In this document: positions 9,247-19,335 of the stretch, one piece after another
Numbering within the stretch: the first letter of the stretch is position 1
Layout of the letters: each line of letters starts with the position of its first letter
NCBI RefSeq assembly: GCF_006376675.1
Contig: NZ_VEWK01000002.1
Coordinates: forward strand, 434,001 to 498,000
Length of the DNA stretch: 64,000 bases
Direction: 5' to 3'
Source: Brucella pecoris
GTDB lineage: Bacteria; Pseudomonadota; Alphaproteobacteria; Rhizobiales; Rhizobiaceae
The notes under the pieces: generated by a model
Databases searched by the model: none
Told to the model about the DNA's origin: nothing
The model's input: only the letters and a program-made list of their open reading frames with translations
Translations under genes and position numbers: made by a program

Positions 9247-9253
9247 ACGCGTA

Positions 9254-9295
9254 GAGCGCCGTGCGTCCTTTTGGACGCACAAACGAGGCTTTAAC
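9254..9295. repeat. Intergenic palindrome, family E
   Basis: Core GTGCGTCC-TTTT-GGACGCAC, flanked by GAGCGCC on the left. The same core recurs at 12898-12940, and in inverted, diverged form at 23974-24012. Confidence 0.8.
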
Positions 9296-9342
9296 GGATC
9301 GAAGCGGGAAAAGAAATCAGTCCAGTGGACTGGTTTCCCCGC

Positions 9343-9372
9343 GAAGGCGCTTCGCACTTTTGCTGGAAATGC
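9343..9372. repeat. Partial intergenic repeat, family C
   Basis: Carries CGCTTCGCACTTTTGCTGG followed by AAATGC, the right half of the family C unit seen whole at 16481-16516. Confidence 0.6.
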
Positions 9373-9389
9373 CTATCTGTTTGTTTTTA

Positions 9390-9440
9390 CGCATGTCTTT
9401 ATCCCGAAACCGGTTTCCACTTTCGGGAGACATGCTCTAG
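9390..9440. repeat. Intergenic palindrome, family A
   Basis: GCATGTCTTTATCCCGAAA pairs imperfectly with TTTCGGGAGACATGC. It differs from the copy at 4480 by only a few bases. Confidence 0.85.
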
Positions 9441-9555
9441 ATCAAAAAAATTCAGAGCCGGCTGCGCAAAATGCCTATTGACGTTTTGTGCCGTCGGCTC
9501 AATCCTTAGAGATAGTATCGTGATGGTTTCGGTATTACCATTTCGTGGATATTGA

Positions 9556-10305
9556 ATGACCCATCAACCGCAACAGTCTCCGCAGTTCTTTCTGACAGCT
9601 CCGTCGCCCTGTCCTTATCTCGAAGGTCAGATGGAGCGAAAAGTCTTTACGCATCTGGTCGGCGACAAAGCGAACGAGATCAACGATCTTCTGACCCAAG
9701 GCGGTTTCCGCCGTTCCCAGAACATTGCCTACCGCCCGGCCTGTGAATTGTGCAGAGCCTGCATATCCGTTCGCATTCTCACCGGAGAGTTCAAGATGAC
9801 GCGCAACATGCGCCGCGTCTGGACGCAGAACAGTGACCTGATCGGGCGCGTGCACAAGGCCCAGCCCAGCACCGAACAATATGCGCTTTTCCGCGATTAT
9901 CTCGATGCGCGCCACCGTTCCGGCGGCATGTCGGACATGACTGTCCTCGACTATGCGATGATGATCGAGGATACGCATGTGAACACGCAGATCATCGAAT
10001 ATCGCAAGCGCGGCCCGGAAAGCTTTATCAGCGCCAAGGGCGACGGTGAGCTGATTGCCGTAGCACTCACTGACGTTATGGCCGACGGCCTGTCAATGGT
10101 CTATTCGTTCTTCTCACCGCATATGCATGACCGGTCGCTTGGGACCTACATGATCCTTGACCATATCCAGCGCGCCCATGCCGCCGGTCTGCCACACGTC
10201 TATCTCGGCTATTGGGTCGAGGGATCACGCAAGATGCAGTATAAAATCCGCTTTACGCCGCAGGAACATCTTGGGCCTCGCGGCTGGCAGCGGTTTGAAG
10301 GATAA
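9556..10305 (+). CDS. bpt: Aspartate/glutamate leucyltransferase
   Basis: Bpt transfers leucine from Leu-tRNA to proteins that start with Asp or Glu and so feeds them to the ClpS-ClpAP N-end rule pathway. The 249-residue protein has the N-terminal ATE domain ([17 protein letters not shown]), the cysteine motif [11 protein letters not shown] near residues 57-67, and the C-terminal ATE domain ending [12 protein letters not shown]. Size and motifs fit the bacterial Bpt rather than the longer eukaryotic Ate1. The ribosome binding site is weak. It converges on parC across a repeat element. Confidence 0.93.
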   Translation: MTHQPQQSPQFFLTAPSPCPYLEGQMERKVFTHLVGDKANEINDLLTQGGFRRSQNIAYRPACELCRACISVRILTGEFKMTRNMRRVWTQNSDLIGRVHKAQPSTEQYALFRDYLDARHRSGGMSDMTVLDYAMMIEDTHVNTQIIEYRKRGPESFISAKGDGELIAVALTDVMADGLSMVYSFFSPHMHDRSLGTYMILDHIQRAHAAGLPHVYLGYWVEGSRKMQYKIRFTPQEHLGPRGWQRFEG

Positions 10306-10354
10306 CGTCGCGTTTTCCTGATCTTGCTCGCTCCAAAACGAGAGGAGCCATTTT

Positions 10355-10510
10355 CCCTCATCCTGAGGAGCCGTTGAAAACGGCGCATCACCCTGAGCTT
10401 GTCGAAGGATCGAAGGGCTGAGGGAAAACGCACAAGGTCTACCCTTGTCCCCCAGCATCCTTCGAAATGGTTCCCTTCGCTCCCCTCAGGGCACCTCCTC
10501 AGGATGAGGG
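10355..10510. repeat. Inverted-repeat intergenic element with 16-bp ends
   Basis: The left end CCCTCATCCTGAGGAG (10355-10370) is the exact reverse complement of the right end (10495-10510). Inside is a second partial palindrome around the motif GAGCTTGTCGAAGGATCG. It fills the gap between the convergent bpt and parC genes and contains no gene. Similar CTCATCCTGAGGAG repeats are widespread in Rhizobiales. Confidence 0.85.
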
Positions 10511-10522
10511 GTGCTGTACCTG

Positions 10523-12835
10523 TCAGAACTTACCCGAACGCGGAAAGCCTTTCGGTACGGTTCGCCCGGCGGAAGCCCGTGCACCGATCCACTCGATGAG
10601 CTCGTCCTTGTTGCGCGTAAAGGTTCGTTCTGCCGAATCCTGCCAGGACAGCCCTTCGGCAATTGCAAAGGTGCGGACGTCGGATACACCGCCGTCCTTA
10701 TACTTTTGCAGGCGTACGCCCTTGCCGCGTGTCATTTCCGGAATATCGGAAAGCGGGAAGACCACCATCTTGCGATTCTCGCCGACGACAGCGATGTGAT
10801 CGCCGGAAACGCGCTGGCACAGCTTTGCCTCGTCCGGCGCTTTGACGTTCATTACCTGCTTGCCCTTGCGGGTATTGGCGATCGCCTCGTTCTCGGGAAC
10901 GATGAAACCGTTACCCTCGTGGCTGACGAGCAGCAGTTTCGCAGATGGATCGTGAACGAAGGCCGTCAGAATATCCTGATCGTTTTCCATATCGACAAGG
11001 ATGCGGATCGGTTCGCCATGGCCGCGACCACCCGGAAGCGTGTTCGCGCCGATGGTGAAGAACTTGCCGCCCGTCGTGAAGAACAGAAGCTTGTCGGTCG
11101 TCTCGGCATGAAAAGCGAGCTTGAGCTTGTCGCCCTCCTTGAAGGCGAGCGTCGAGAAGTCGGCCAGATGCCCCTTCATGGCGCGCAGCCAGCCCTTTTC
11201 CGAAACCACGATGGTGACCGGCTCGCGCTCGATCATCGCCTGATGAATGTCCTCAAGATCATGCGTCGGCGCATCGGCAAAAGTGCTGCGGCGTTTGCCC
11301 AGCTTGGTCGTCGGGCCAAATTTCTCGCGGACAGATTTGATTTCAGCGCTGATCTTCTTCCACTGGCGTGTGCCGGAAGCGAGCAAGCCTTCCAGCTCAG
11401 ACTTCTCGGCGCTCAAGCCGTCAAATTCTTTGCGAATTTCAAACTCTTCAAGCTTGCGTAAGGAACGCAGGCGCATGTTGAGAATGGCTTCGGCCTGATT
11501 ATCTGTCAGCTCGAAGGTCCGCATCAGTTCCTGCTTCGGCTCATCCTCTTCACGAATGATGCGGATGACTTCATCGAGATTGAGATAGGCTTTCAGAAAA
11601 CCACCAAGGATTTCCAGCCGCTTCTCGATTTCTGCCAGACGGTATTCGGAACGGCGAACAAGCACTTCCTTGCGATGGTCGAGCCACTCGCGCAGAACTG
11701 AACCCAGTGAAAGGACGTTCGGCACCTTGCCATGCGACAGCACGTTCATGTTGAGTGAAACGCGGTTTTCAAGCTCTGTCAGCTTGAACAGCGATTCCAT
11801 CAGCAATTCGGGATCGACCGTCCGGTTTTTGGGCTCCAGAACGATACGGATGTCTTCCGCCGACTCGTCGCGAATGTCGTCGAGCAATGGCAGTTTCTTT
11901 GCCAGCAGCAGCTCGGCGATCTTTTCGATCAGGCGCGATTTCTGAACCTGATAGGGAATTTCGGTGATAACGATCACCCAGGTGCCGCGATTGCCCTCTT
12001 CCTTCTCCCAGCGGGCGCGAACACGAAATGCGCCGCGACCCGTGCGATAGGCATCGAGGATATTGCCGTGCTCTTCGACAAGGATGCCACCGGTTGGGAA
12101 ATCCGGACCACGCACCTTGCACTTCAACAGAGCAGCCGGATCGGTCTCGGCTTCACGCTTCAGTTCTTCCCATTGTTCCGGCGAGGTAACAAGTTCCTCT
12201 ACCGGCGCGTCGGGATGGTTGATCAGATAAAGCGCCGACGAGCAAAGCTCCGCCACATTATGCGGCGGAATATTGGTCGCCATGCCGACCGCGATACCTG
12301 CCGAACCGTTTGCAAGCAGGTTCGGGAAGGCGCCCGGCAGAACGATCGGCTCCTCATCCTCTTCATTATAGGTCGGACGGAAATCGATGGCGTTTTCGTT
12401 GATGCCTTCCAGCAGCAGCGTCGCCACTTCCGTCATGCGCGCTTCGGTATAACGCATGGCGGCAGCGTTATCGCCGTCGATATTGCCAAAATTGCCCTGC
12501 CCGTCGACGAGCGGATAACGCACAGCAAAATCCTGCGCCAGACGCACCAGCGCATCATAGATCGACGCATCGCCGTGCGGATGGAACTTACCCATCACGT
12601 CGCCGACGATACGGGCGCATTTCGCGTAGGCCTGATCGGGATTGAGGCGCAGCAGACGCATGGCGTGCATGATGCGGCGATGCACCGGCTTCAAGCCGTC
12701 GCGCACGTCCGGCAGCGCGCGATGCATGATCGTCGACAGCGCATAAGCGAGGTAACGTTCCTCGAGAGCCGATTTGAGATCGACCCGTTCGATGTGTTCT
12801 TCGCCGTCACCCGGCGGAATCAGACTTTTTCCCAT
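10523..12835 (-). CDS. parC: DNA topoisomerase IV subunit A
   Basis: ParC is the DNA-cleaving subunit of topoisomerase IV, which unlinks daughter chromosomes. I start it at the ATG at 12835 ([14 protein letters not shown]), preceded by GAGAG; the frame stays open to 12886 with no ribosome binding site. The protein then has 770 residues. The catalytic Tyr129 lies in [10 protein letters not shown] and the quinolone region reads [13 protein letters not shown]. The C-terminal beta-propeller repeats are present ([28 protein letters not shown]). The residue matching E. coli Ser80 is Ala90. Its partner parE is not in the window. Confidence 0.96.
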   Translation of the reverse strand: MGKSLIPPGDGEEHIERVDLKSALEERYLAYALSTIMHRALPDVRDGLKPVHRRIMHAMRLLRLNPDQAYAKCARIVGDVMGKFHPHGDASIYDALVRLAQDFAVRYPLVDGQGNFGNIDGDNAAAMRYTEARMTEVATLLLEGINENAIDFRPTYNEEDEEPIVLPGAFPNLLANGSAGIAVGMATNIPPHNVAELCSSALYLINHPDAPVEELVTSPEQWEELKREAETDPAALLKCKVRGPDFPTGGILVEEHGNILDAYRTGRGAFRVRARWEKEEGNRGTWVIVITEIPYQVQKSRLIEKIAELLLAKKLPLLDDIRDESAEDIRIVLEPKNRTVDPELLMESLFKLTELENRVSLNMNVLSHGKVPNVLSLGSVLREWLDHRKEVLVRRSEYRLAEIEKRLEILGGFLKAYLNLDEVIRIIREEDEPKQELMRTFELTDNQAEAILNMRLRSLRKLEEFEIRKEFDGLSAEKSELEGLLASGTRQWKKISAEIKSVREKFGPTTKLGKRRSTFADAPTHDLEDIHQAMIEREPVTIVVSEKGWLRAMKGHLADFSTLAFKEGDKLKLAFHAETTDKLLFFTTGGKFFTIGANTLPGGRGHGEPIRILVDMENDQDILTAFVHDPSAKLLLVSHEGNGFIVPENEAIANTRKGKQVMNVKAPDEAKLCQRVSGDHIAVVGENRKMVVFPLSDIPEMTRGKGVRLQKYKDGGVSDVRTFAIAEGLSWQDSAERTFTRNKDELIEWIGARASAGRTVPKGFPRSGKF

Positions 12836-12897
12836 ATCTCTCAGTACCAACTGCGCGATTCGCCAGCAAGAGTTACGGAGAACCAATCCAGTACATT

Positions 12898-12940
12898 AGT
12901 GCGTCGTGCGTCCTTTTGGACGCACAAAGGTCGCCCTAAC
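12898..12940. repeat. Intergenic palindrome, family E
   Basis: Same GTGCGTCC-TTTT-GGACGCAC core as 9254-9295, here directly followed by a family D unit. Confidence 0.8.
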
Positions 12941-12951
12941 TTTTTGAATCT

Positions 12952-13002
12952 ACGCATCGTGCTTCCCAAAAATCGATTCTGATTTTTGGGCCGATGCTGT
13001 AG
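12952..13002. repeat. Intergenic palindrome, family D
   Basis: GCATCGTGCTTCCCAAAAATC pairs imperfectly, via the CCCAAAAATC core, with GATTTTTGGGCCGATGC. The order E-D here appears inverted as D-E at 23909-24012. Confidence 0.8.
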
Positions 13003-13161
13003 TGTGTAATAGTCGCAATCCTGCCGCCATTTGTGTCCTATAGAGTTGCCAGAGGTAAATTTCCCCTGCTGCAATCACAGGCTGAGCAAATCATGTTGTT
13101 ATTGCGCGTGATTTCCGCCTATGAATGCCGCGCTACATTAAAGACTAGGCAGGAGCTTCGA

Positions 13162-14358
13162 ATGCAGGTTTTCGTCAATATCAAGCCAGCGGCACGTGTT
13201 TTGGCCGCCGGTACAGCGCTTTCGCTTATTTTCGGCAGCGCGGCCATGGCAGCCGACGCCAATGCAGTCGCCGAGCGTATCAAGGCACTTTACGCAAAAC
13301 AGGGTGGCGAACTGAGCTTCGCCAATGTTCAGGCGAACGGCTCCGACATCGTGCTCCAGGGCACCAAGATCAAGCTGCCGACGATCGGCGAAAAAGAAAC
13401 CGCCCTCGGTGACATTACGCTCCAGAACGTTCAGGATGCGCCGGACGGCGGCTACAGCATCGAACAGGTCATCGTGCCTGATCTCGCCTTTGCCGGACAG
13501 GAAGACAAGAACGACAAGGCCGAGATCAAGGGCCTTGCGATGCAGAACGTCCATATCCCGTCGGAAACTGCCAAGGGCCCGCTCGACAGCATGGTCATGT
13601 ATGACAAGCTGAAGATCGACGAAATCCAGTTCGGCACGCCCGGCACGGATGGCGCCACGGTGAAGGGTTTCGACCTGTCGCTCGACACCTCCAACAAGGC
13701 CGAAAAGATCGGCTATGTCTGGACCATCGCCAATATCGACGCGACCTTTGAAAAGGACGGCAAGAACCCGCTTGCACCGCTCGACATGAACACCTTTAAC
13801 GGCTCGCTGAACTCCAAGGGTAGCTGGTCGCCGGCTTCGGGTGACACATCGCTGGACCAGTTGGAGCTTCAGGCAGAGGAACTCGGCAAGATCAACATCA
13901 CCGGCAGCCTCGGTGGGTATGATCTGGCTTTCCTCGAAGCCGTCCAGAAGACGCAGGAAAACATGAGCAAGGCCGATGCAGACAAGGACGCTGCCGGTCT
14001 TGCCATTCTGGGTCTGGCAGAACAGCTAAACCTGAAGAACCTGTCGATCCGCTTCGACAACGAAACCCTGACCCAGAAGCTTCTTGATTATTACGGCAAA
14101 CAGCAGGGCGCCGATGGCACGCAGCTTGGCCAGCAGATGAAGATGATGGTTCCGCTGATGGCGACACAGTTGAAGAACCCGGAATTTGCCCAGCAGCTCA
14201 AGGCAGCATCTGACAAGTTCTTCGATGATCCGAAGTCGCTGACCATCAGCGCATCGCCGGACCAGCCAGTGACCTTCGCTTCCATCGTTGCTACGGCATC
14301 GCTGGACCCGACGAAGATCATCCAGCTTCTGAAAGTCAGCGTCGACGCCAACGATTAA
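13162..14358 (+). CDS. Secreted protein of unknown function
   Basis: A 398-residue protein that I cannot assign to a family. From the ATG at 13162, which has AGGAG eight bases upstream, it begins with a clear signal peptide (RVLAAGTALSLIFGSAAMAA) and so is probably periplasmic. The mature part alternates beta-rich stretches (DIVLQGTKIKLPTIGE, YSIEQVIVPDLAF) with a helical segment near residues 260-300, and the end resembles a lipid-binding or AsmA-like repeat only loosely. It stands alone and ends at a strong terminator. Earlier in-frame starts exist but lack ribosome binding sites. Confidence 0.8.
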   Translation: MQVFVNIKPAARVLAAGTALSLIFGSAAMAADANAVAERIKALYAKQGGELSFANVQANGSDIVLQGTKIKLPTIGEKETALGDITLQNVQDAPDGGYSIEQVIVPDLAFAGQEDKNDKAEIKGLAMQNVHIPSETAKGPLDSMVMYDKLKIDEIQFGTPGTDGATVKGFDLSLDTSNKAEKIGYVWTIANIDATFEKDGKNPLAPLDMNTFNGSLNSKGSWSPASGDTSLDQLELQAEELGKINITGSLGGYDLAFLEAVQKTQENMSKADADKDAAGLAILGLAEQLNLKNLSIRFDNETLTQKLLDYYGKQQGADGTQLGQQMKMMVPLMATQLKNPEFAQQLKAASDKFFDDPKSLTISASPDQPVTFASIVATASLDPTKIIQLLKVSVDAND

Positions 14359-14366
14359 AATAAAAG

Positions 14367-14395
14367 AGCCCGGGAGTTTCCTCACCGGGCTTTTC
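14367..14395 (+). terminator. Terminator of the secreted-protein gene
   Basis: Stem AGCCCGG (14367-14373) with CCGGGCT (14385-14391), followed by TTTCT, nine bases past the stop codon. Confidence 0.85.
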
Positions 14396-14404
14396 TCCGC
14401 CTAA

Positions 14405-14433
14405 CAAAAACCCGGCTCGAGGCCGGGTTTTTT
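14405..14433. terminator. Bidirectional terminator, mainly for aspS
   Basis: AAAAACCCGGC and GCCGGGTTTTTTT flank a TCGAG centre. The stem has A and T tracts on both sides, so it can act on either strand; it lies 20 bases past the aspS stop. Confidence 0.9.
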
Positions 14434-14452
14434 TACATTTCATAAAGGTCGC

Positions 14453-16240
14453 TTAGCTCTTCTGAACCGGAGCCAGACGGATATGCAGATCGCGCAGTTG
14501 CGCGGGTGTCACATCCGAAGGCGCGTTCATCAGAAGATCGAGCGCCTGCTGGTTCATCGGGAACAGCGAGATTTCGCGCAGGTTCTTCGCACCGACCAGA
14601 AGCATGATGACACGGTCGATACCGGCAGCCATGCCGCCATGCGGAGGCGCGCCATACTGGAATGCACGATAGAGACCGCCGAAACGCTCTTCCACGTCTT
14701 GCTGGCTCAAGCCGACCTTTTCAAAGGCCTTGACCATGACGTCCGGCAACTGGTTACGGATCGAACCGGAGGCAATTTCGAAACCGTTGCAGACGAGATC
14801 GTACTGGTAAGCCTTGAGCGACAGCGGATCCTGCGTTTCCAGTGCCTCCATGCCACCTTGCGGCATCGAGAACGGATTGTGCGCAAAGTCGAGCTTCTTG
14901 TTGTCTTCGTCCCATTCGTAGAACGGGAAGTCGATGATCCAGGCCAGTTCGAAACGATCGCGATCGACGAGGTTCAGTTCTTCACCGGCGCGCGTGCGGG
15001 CATCGCCTGCGAACTTGTAGAACTTGGACGGCAGACCGGCAACAAAGAAGCAGGCATCGCCGTCGCCAAGACCTAGCTGGTTGCGGATCGCTTCAGTGCG
15101 TTCTTCACCGATATTCTTGGCAATCGGGCCTGCGCCTTCAAGCTTGTCGCCTTCCTTGCGCCAGAAGATATAGCCGAGACCCGGCTGGCCTTCGCTCTGC
15201 GCCCAGGAGTTCATGCGGTCGCAGAATGCGCGGCTGCCGCCGGTCTTGGCCGGAATGGCCCAGACTTCGACCTTTGGATCGTTGGCGATCATGTTCGCGA
15301 AGACCTTGAAGCCCGAACCGGCGAAATGATCGGTCACAGCCTGCATTTCAATCGGGTTGCGCAGGTCCGGCTTGTCCGAACCATAGGTGCGGATCGCGTC
15401 GTCATAGGCGATACGGCGGAAGGTCTGCGTCACCGGCTTGCCTTCGGCAAACTCTTCAAAGATGCCGCGCATGACCGGTTCCATCGTTTCCCAGACTTCT
15501 TCCTGAGTCACGAAGCTCATTTCAAGGTCGAGCTGGTAGAACTCACCCGGCAGGCGATCTGCACGCGGGTCTTCATCGCGGAAGCAAGGTGCGATCTGGA
15601 AGTAGCGGTCGAAACCGGCAACCATCAGAAGCTGCTTGTACTGCTGCGGCGCCTGCGGCAGCGCGTAGAACTTGCCCTCGTGAATACGGCTTGGCACGAG
15701 GAAGTCGCGTGCGCCTTCCGGCGACGAAGCCGTCAGGATCGGCGTGCTGAACTCATTGAAACCGATCTCGGTCATGCGGCGACGCATCGCGGCAATGATC
15801 TTGGTGCGGCTCATGATGTTCTTATGCAGCGTTTCGCGGCGCAGGTCGAGGAAGCGATACTTCAGGCGGATATCTTCCGGATAGTCCGGCTCACCGAAGA
15901 CCGGCAGCGGCAATTCCTTGGCGGCGGCCAGAACTTCGATTTCCGTTGCAAAGATTTCCACTTCGCCGGTCGGCAGATTCGTATTGACCGCATCGCCTGC
16001 GCGGGCCTTCACTTCACCATCGACACGGATAACCCATTCGCCGCGAACGGTTTCGGCAACCTTGAAGGCAGGCGAATCGGGGTCGGCCACGATCTGGGTA
16101 ATGCCATAATGATCGCGAAGATCGATGAAGAGAATGCCGCCATGGTCACGGACGCGGTGAACCCATCCGGAAAGGCGAACGTTAGAACCAACGTCCGTCT
16201 TGCGAAGGGCTGCGCAGGTATGGCTGCGGTAACGGTGCAT
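14453..16240 (-). CDS. aspS: Aspartyl-tRNA synthetase (probably non-discriminating)
   Basis: AspS charges tRNA with aspartate. The 595-residue length matches bacterial AspRS. The N-terminal OB-fold anticodon-binding domain ([19 protein letters not shown]) is followed by class II motif 2 ([19 protein letters not shown]), the bacterial GAD insertion in the middle, and motif 3 ([13 protein letters not shown]). In the anticodon domain the residue matching E. coli Leu30 is His33, followed by Gly; this is the signature of non-discriminating AspRS, which also charges tRNA-Asn for conversion by GatCAB. That specificity is an inference. Confidence 0.97.
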   Translation of the reverse strand: MHRYRSHTCAALRKTDVGSNVRLSGWVHRVRDHGGILFIDLRDHYGITQIVADPDSPAFKVAETVRGEWVIRVDGEVKARAGDAVNTNLPTGEVEIFATEIEVLAAAKELPLPVFGEPDYPEDIRLKYRFLDLRRETLHKNIMSRTKIIAAMRRRMTEIGFNEFSTPILTASSPEGARDFLVPSRIHEGKFYALPQAPQQYKQLLMVAGFDRYFQIAPCFRDEDPRADRLPGEFYQLDLEMSFVTQEEVWETMEPVMRGIFEEFAEGKPVTQTFRRIAYDDAIRTYGSDKPDLRNPIEMQAVTDHFAGSGFKVFANMIANDPKVEVWAIPAKTGGSRAFCDRMNSWAQSEGQPGLGYIFWRKEGDKLEGAGPIAKNIGEERTEAIRNQLGLGDGDACFFVAGLPSKFYKFAGDARTRAGEELNLVDRDRFELAWIIDFPFYEWDEDNKKLDFAHNPFSMPQGGMEALETQDPLSLKAYQYDLVCNGFEIASGSIRNQLPDVMVKAFEKVGLSQQDVEERFGGLYRAFQYGAPPHGGMAAGIDRVIMLLVGAKNLREISLFPMNQQALDLLMNAPSDVTPAQLRDLHIRLAPVQKS

Positions 16241-16439
16241 GATTTCTGCCTTTGGAATAATAAGTCAGGACTTACTGACGAAACGCTTTAAATTCTCGCA
16301 GAAAAGCGCATTTTGACCGGGTTTTGTCAAGTCTGCACTCCCTACGGGTTTTGGTGTTAAACCACCTTGACGTAAAGTGTCGACAAAAAACACTATGTGC
16401 ACGTTCCGTGGAAGCTCTTTCCTGATTATTTCGCGACAA

Positions 16440-16470
16440 GCGACAAAGCTTTGTCTATTTGTTTTGTCGC
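16440..16470. repeat. Hairpin upstream of rnd
   Basis: GCGACAAA (16440-16447) and TTTGTCGC (16463-16470) form a perfect 8-bp stem in the divergent aspS-rnd gap. The motif CGACAAA also occurs just before it at 16380-16386. Possible operator or 5' leader hairpin. Confidence 0.5.
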
Positions 16471-16480
16471 ATTATCCAAC

Positions 16481-16516
16481 GCAAAACCGCTTCGCACTTT
16501 TGCTGGAAATACTCTA
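16481..16516. repeat. Intergenic repeat, family C
   Basis: GCAAAACCGCTTCGCACTTT then TGCTGG. Other copies lie at 9343, 26263 (inverted) and 47411. It ends about ten bases before the rnd start. Confidence 0.7.
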
Positions 16517-16526
16517 AAAGGTAGAC

Positions 16527-17684
16527 ATGCATCTGATTACGACCACACAGGCCCTTGAAGAGGCCGTATCCGCCCTCGCCAAATCCGATTTCGTAACAGT
16601 CGATACGGAGTTCATCCGTGAAACGACGTTCTGGCCGGAATTGTGCCTTATCCAGATGGCTTCGCCGGACCATACGGCGCTCGTGGACGCACTTGCGCCG
16701 GGGCTCGACCTCGCGCCGTTCTTCCGCCTGATGGCGGACGAAAAGGTGGTCAAGGTTTTCCACGCTGCACGGCAGGACATCGAAATTGTCTTCCACCTCG
16801 GCGACCTCATCCCGTCACCTGTCTTCGATAGTCAGGTGGCAGCAATGGTCTGCGGCTTCGGCGACGCCATTTCCTATGACCAGCTCGTGCAGAAAGTTAC
16901 GGGCAAGCAAATCGACAAATCGTCCCGGTTTACCGACTGGCGCCGTCGACCGCTTTCAGACAAGCAGCTCGACTATGCCCTGGCCGACGTTACCTATCTG
17001 CGCGACATCTATCTCTATCTGAAGGAAGAACTTCGCAAAGAAGGCCGCAGCGAGTGGGTGAACGAGGAAATGGCAGTGCTGACCGCTCGCGAAACCTACG
17101 ACATGCACCCGGATGATGCGTGGCGACGGGTGAAGGCCCGTGTTCGCAAGCCGATCGAGCTGGCTATCATGCAGTCCGTCGCCGCCTGGCGTGAACGCGA
17201 AGCGCGCGAACGCAATGTGCCGCGCGGCCGCATCATCAAGGACGACACCATAGCTGAAATCGCCCAGCAGCAGCCGCGTGACGCGGAAGCACTGGGCCGT
17301 TTGCGCTCGATCCCCAAGGGATGGGAGCGTTCGGCACAGGCTGCCGGGCTTGTTGCCGCGATCCAGTCCGCGCTTGAAATTCCCAAGGAAGATTTGCCGA
17401 AATTGCCGAAGCCGTCGCATTCGCCTGAAGGCAGCGCCGCCGCTGCAGATATCCTCAAGGTACTGCTCAAGCTTGTGACAGAAGAGCACGGCGTCGCTGC
17501 AAAGATCGTGGCCAGCTCGGACGATATCGACAAAATCGCCGCAGAAGGCGACAACGCCAATGTGCCTGCCCTGCATGGCTGGCGTCGCGAGGTTTTCGGC
17601 CAGAAGGCGCTCGATCTCATCGACGGCAAGATTGGCATCAAGTTCGAGAACCGGCGGATCAGGGCGGTTGAGTTAGGGGAGTAA
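16527..17684 (+). CDS. rnd: Ribonuclease D
   Basis: RNase D is a 3'-5' exoribonuclease that trims tRNA precursors. The 385-residue protein has the DEDD exonuclease motifs: VDTEFIRE near residue 25, FHAARQDIE near residue 80, and YALADVTYLRDIY near residue 155 with the DEDDy tyrosine. An HRDC domain follows (about 205-285, AWREREARERNVPRG). AAAAGGTAGAC gives the ribosome binding site. The stop codon lies inside a tandem repeat that offers stops in all three frames. Confidence 0.95.
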   Translation: MHLITTTQALEEAVSALAKSDFVTVDTEFIRETTFWPELCLIQMASPDHTALVDALAPGLDLAPFFRLMADEKVVKVFHAARQDIEIVFHLGDLIPSPVFDSQVAAMVCGFGDAISYDQLVQKVTGKQIDKSSRFTDWRRRPLSDKQLDYALADVTYLRDIYLYLKEELRKEGRSEWVNEEMAVLTARETYDMHPDDAWRRVKARVRKPIELAIMQSVAAWREREARERNVPRGRIIKDDTIAEIAQQQPRDAEALGRLRSIPKGWERSAQAAGLVAAIQSALEIPKEDLPKLPKPSHSPEGSAAAADILKVLLKLVTEEHGVAAKIVASSDDIDKIAAEGDNANVPALHGWRREVFGQKALDLIDGKIGIKFENRRIRAVELGE

Positions 17685-17795
17685 GGGAGTAAGGGAGTAA
17701 GGGAAAAAAAGCTTATTCTCGGTCAAGGCAAATATTTTACTTGCCTTGTCCACTACCTGATCGCACCCTATTCCCCTATTCCCCTATTCCCCTAA
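17673..17795. repeat. Inverted pair of short tandem repeats between rnd and ppx
   Basis: The left arm (17673-17703) is TTAGGGGAGTAA followed by further copies of GGGAGTAA; the right arm (17766-17795) reads on the other strand as TTAGGGGAATA followed by further GGGGAATA units. The two arms pair along about 30 bases with scattered mismatches. Between them, CAAGGCAA (17724-17731) and TTGCCTTG (17741-17748) make an inner hairpin. The structure joins the rnd stop to the ppx stop and may end both transcripts. Confidence 0.85.
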
Positions 17796-17796
17796 A

Positions 17797-19335
17797 TCAT
17801 TCCCGCATCCCCTCAATCGCCGCGTTGCCAACCGCGAAATAGATATTCTTTCCGGTCAGCTTGGAAAGCTGCTGCAGGCGACCTTCGGGACGATCCGAAA
17901 TCAGATCCGCAAGATCGCCCGGAACCACCAGCGCAATGCCGTTTTCTTCCTCACGCCAGACAAGGCGCGGGATGACGCCCGGCATCGACGCCGACAGAAG
18001 ATAGACCACGCGCAGCAAGGCTCCGAGCAGCTTCGCCCGTTCGCGCAGGCGCGGTGTGGCAAGCTGCATGATCTCCGGCGCAATCTCGTCCTCGATCAGC
18101 CCTTCGTGGCGATAATAGTTGGCAAGCGCCATGAAGGAGCGCCCGGCATGGTCGATACCGCCGAACGAGCCGTGAGCAATGATGTTCAGCGCCTGTGATC
18201 CGCGATAATCGGGATGCGCGCGCCAGCTTATATCAGCCACGAGGCAGGCAGCCTGCCTGTAGCGCGCTTCGTCTTCTGTTTCATCGAAACCAAGAACCGG
18301 CAAGGACAATGTCGTCCAGGTTGCCAGTTCGCGGGCATGACGCGGAGACCGTGAGCGCAAAATGGACAATTCGTCTGCCGAGGCCAGCAGAGGATCGAGC
18401 CGCTGCTCGTTCTTGGGCAGAAGTGAATACAGATAGCCTTCACGCACACCGAGCGCCGAAAAGACGATCTTCGAAGGCTTCATCAGACGGATCGTCTCAA
18501 GCAGCACAGTGGCACCATAAGACAAAAGCTGGCGGCGGTTTTTCGAAACCGCTTCGATGCCGCGCATCGTGTCGAGATTGCCCTTGGCAACGCGCTTGAG
18601 GAAGCTCTGCGCTTCCACCGGGTTTATCTCATAGCCGTGCATGACATGCAGCGGATAGTTCTTCGCTGTCATATGCAGCTTGGCAAGGTTACGCCATGTT
18701 CCGCCCACCGCATAGAAAGCCTGGCCCTGATGCGCTTCCAGAAGCGTCGCCTTTGCCAGTTCCGTACGTGTGATCTTTGCTGCTTCGGGCAGCTTCTCGT
18801 TGGACATGTCCTGCAAACGCAGACCGCCGAGCGGTAAGGTGATACCCTCGCCCACTTCATGGTCATCCACTGCGATAAGCTCAAGACTGCCGCCGCCAAG
18901 ATCACCCGTCACGCCCTTCGGCTTGTAGAAGCCGGAAATGATGCCGAGCGCCGAATAATGGGCTTCTTCCTTACCGGACAACACTTCGATGTGACGACCG
19001 AGAATGGCCTCTGCCTGCGCGATGAAATCCGGGCCGTTCTTCGCTTCGCGCGCAGCGGCTGTGGCCAGCGCGTGAATGGAAACCGCACCGGCCTGTTCTG
19101 CGAGTGCGCGAAAACGCTTCAGCGCACGAAGCGCCGCTTCAACGGATTTCTCGTTGAGCTTGCCGGTTTTCGCCAGGCCTTTTCCAAGGCCGCAGAGAAT
19201 CTTTTCGTTGAAAAGCACCGTCGGAGAACGGACGATGCCTTCATAGATGACGACACGGATCGAGTTCGAGCCAATGTCGATGACCGCAACGGGCTTGAGT
19301 CCCTTCAGGCGGCCTTGTGCTAAAGCTGCGCTCAT
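17797..19335 (-). CDS. ppx: Exopolyphosphatase, Ppx/GppA family
   Basis: This enzyme of 512 residues removes phosphate from polyphosphate chains or from pppGpp. It has the sugar-kinase/actin-type N-terminal phosphate loop ([17 protein letters not shown]), the second motif [15 protein letters not shown], and a C-terminal HD-like helical region. Its ATG overlaps the stop of ppk by four bases (ATGA), so polyphosphate synthesis and breakdown are translationally coupled. It cannot be told from sequence alone whether polyphosphate or pppGpp is the main substrate; the ppk partner favours polyphosphate. Confidence 0.95.
   Translation of the reverse strand: MSAALAQGRLKGLKPVAVIDIGSNSIRVVIYEGIVRSPTVLFNEKILCGLGKGLAKTGKLNEKSVEAALRALKRFRALAEQAGAVSIHALATAAAREAKNGPDFIAQAEAILGRHIEVLSGKEEAHYSALGIISGFYKPKGVTGDLGGGSLELIAVDDHEVGEGITLPLGGLRLQDMSNEKLPEAAKITRTELAKATLLEAHQGQAFYAVGGTWRNLAKLHMTAKNYPLHVMHGYEINPVEAQSFLKRVAKGNLDTMRGIEAVSKNRRQLLSYGATVLLETIRLMKPSKIVFSALGVREGYLYSLLPKNEQRLDPLLASADELSILRSRSPRHARELATWTTLSLPVLGFDETEDEARYRQAACLVADISWRAHPDYRGSQALNIIAHGSFGGIDHAGRSFMALANYYRHEGLIEDEIAPEIMQLATPRLRERAKLLGALLRVVYLLSASMPGVIPRLVWREEENGIALVVPGDLADLISDRPEGRLQQLSKLTGKNIYFAVGNAAIEGMRE

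Larger units (their letters stand above)
9247..9555. other. Intergenic region made of palindromic repeats
   Basis: This 309-base gap between the RDD gene and bpt contains three palindromic modules in a row (families E, C and A). No gene was seen. The bpt promoter is probably in the last 100 bases (9441-9555). Confidence 0.7.
12836..13161. other. Intergenic region upstream of parC and the secreted-protein gene
   Basis: The 326-base divergent gap holds repeat modules E and D side by side and must carry both promoters. No gene was seen. Confidence 0.6.
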
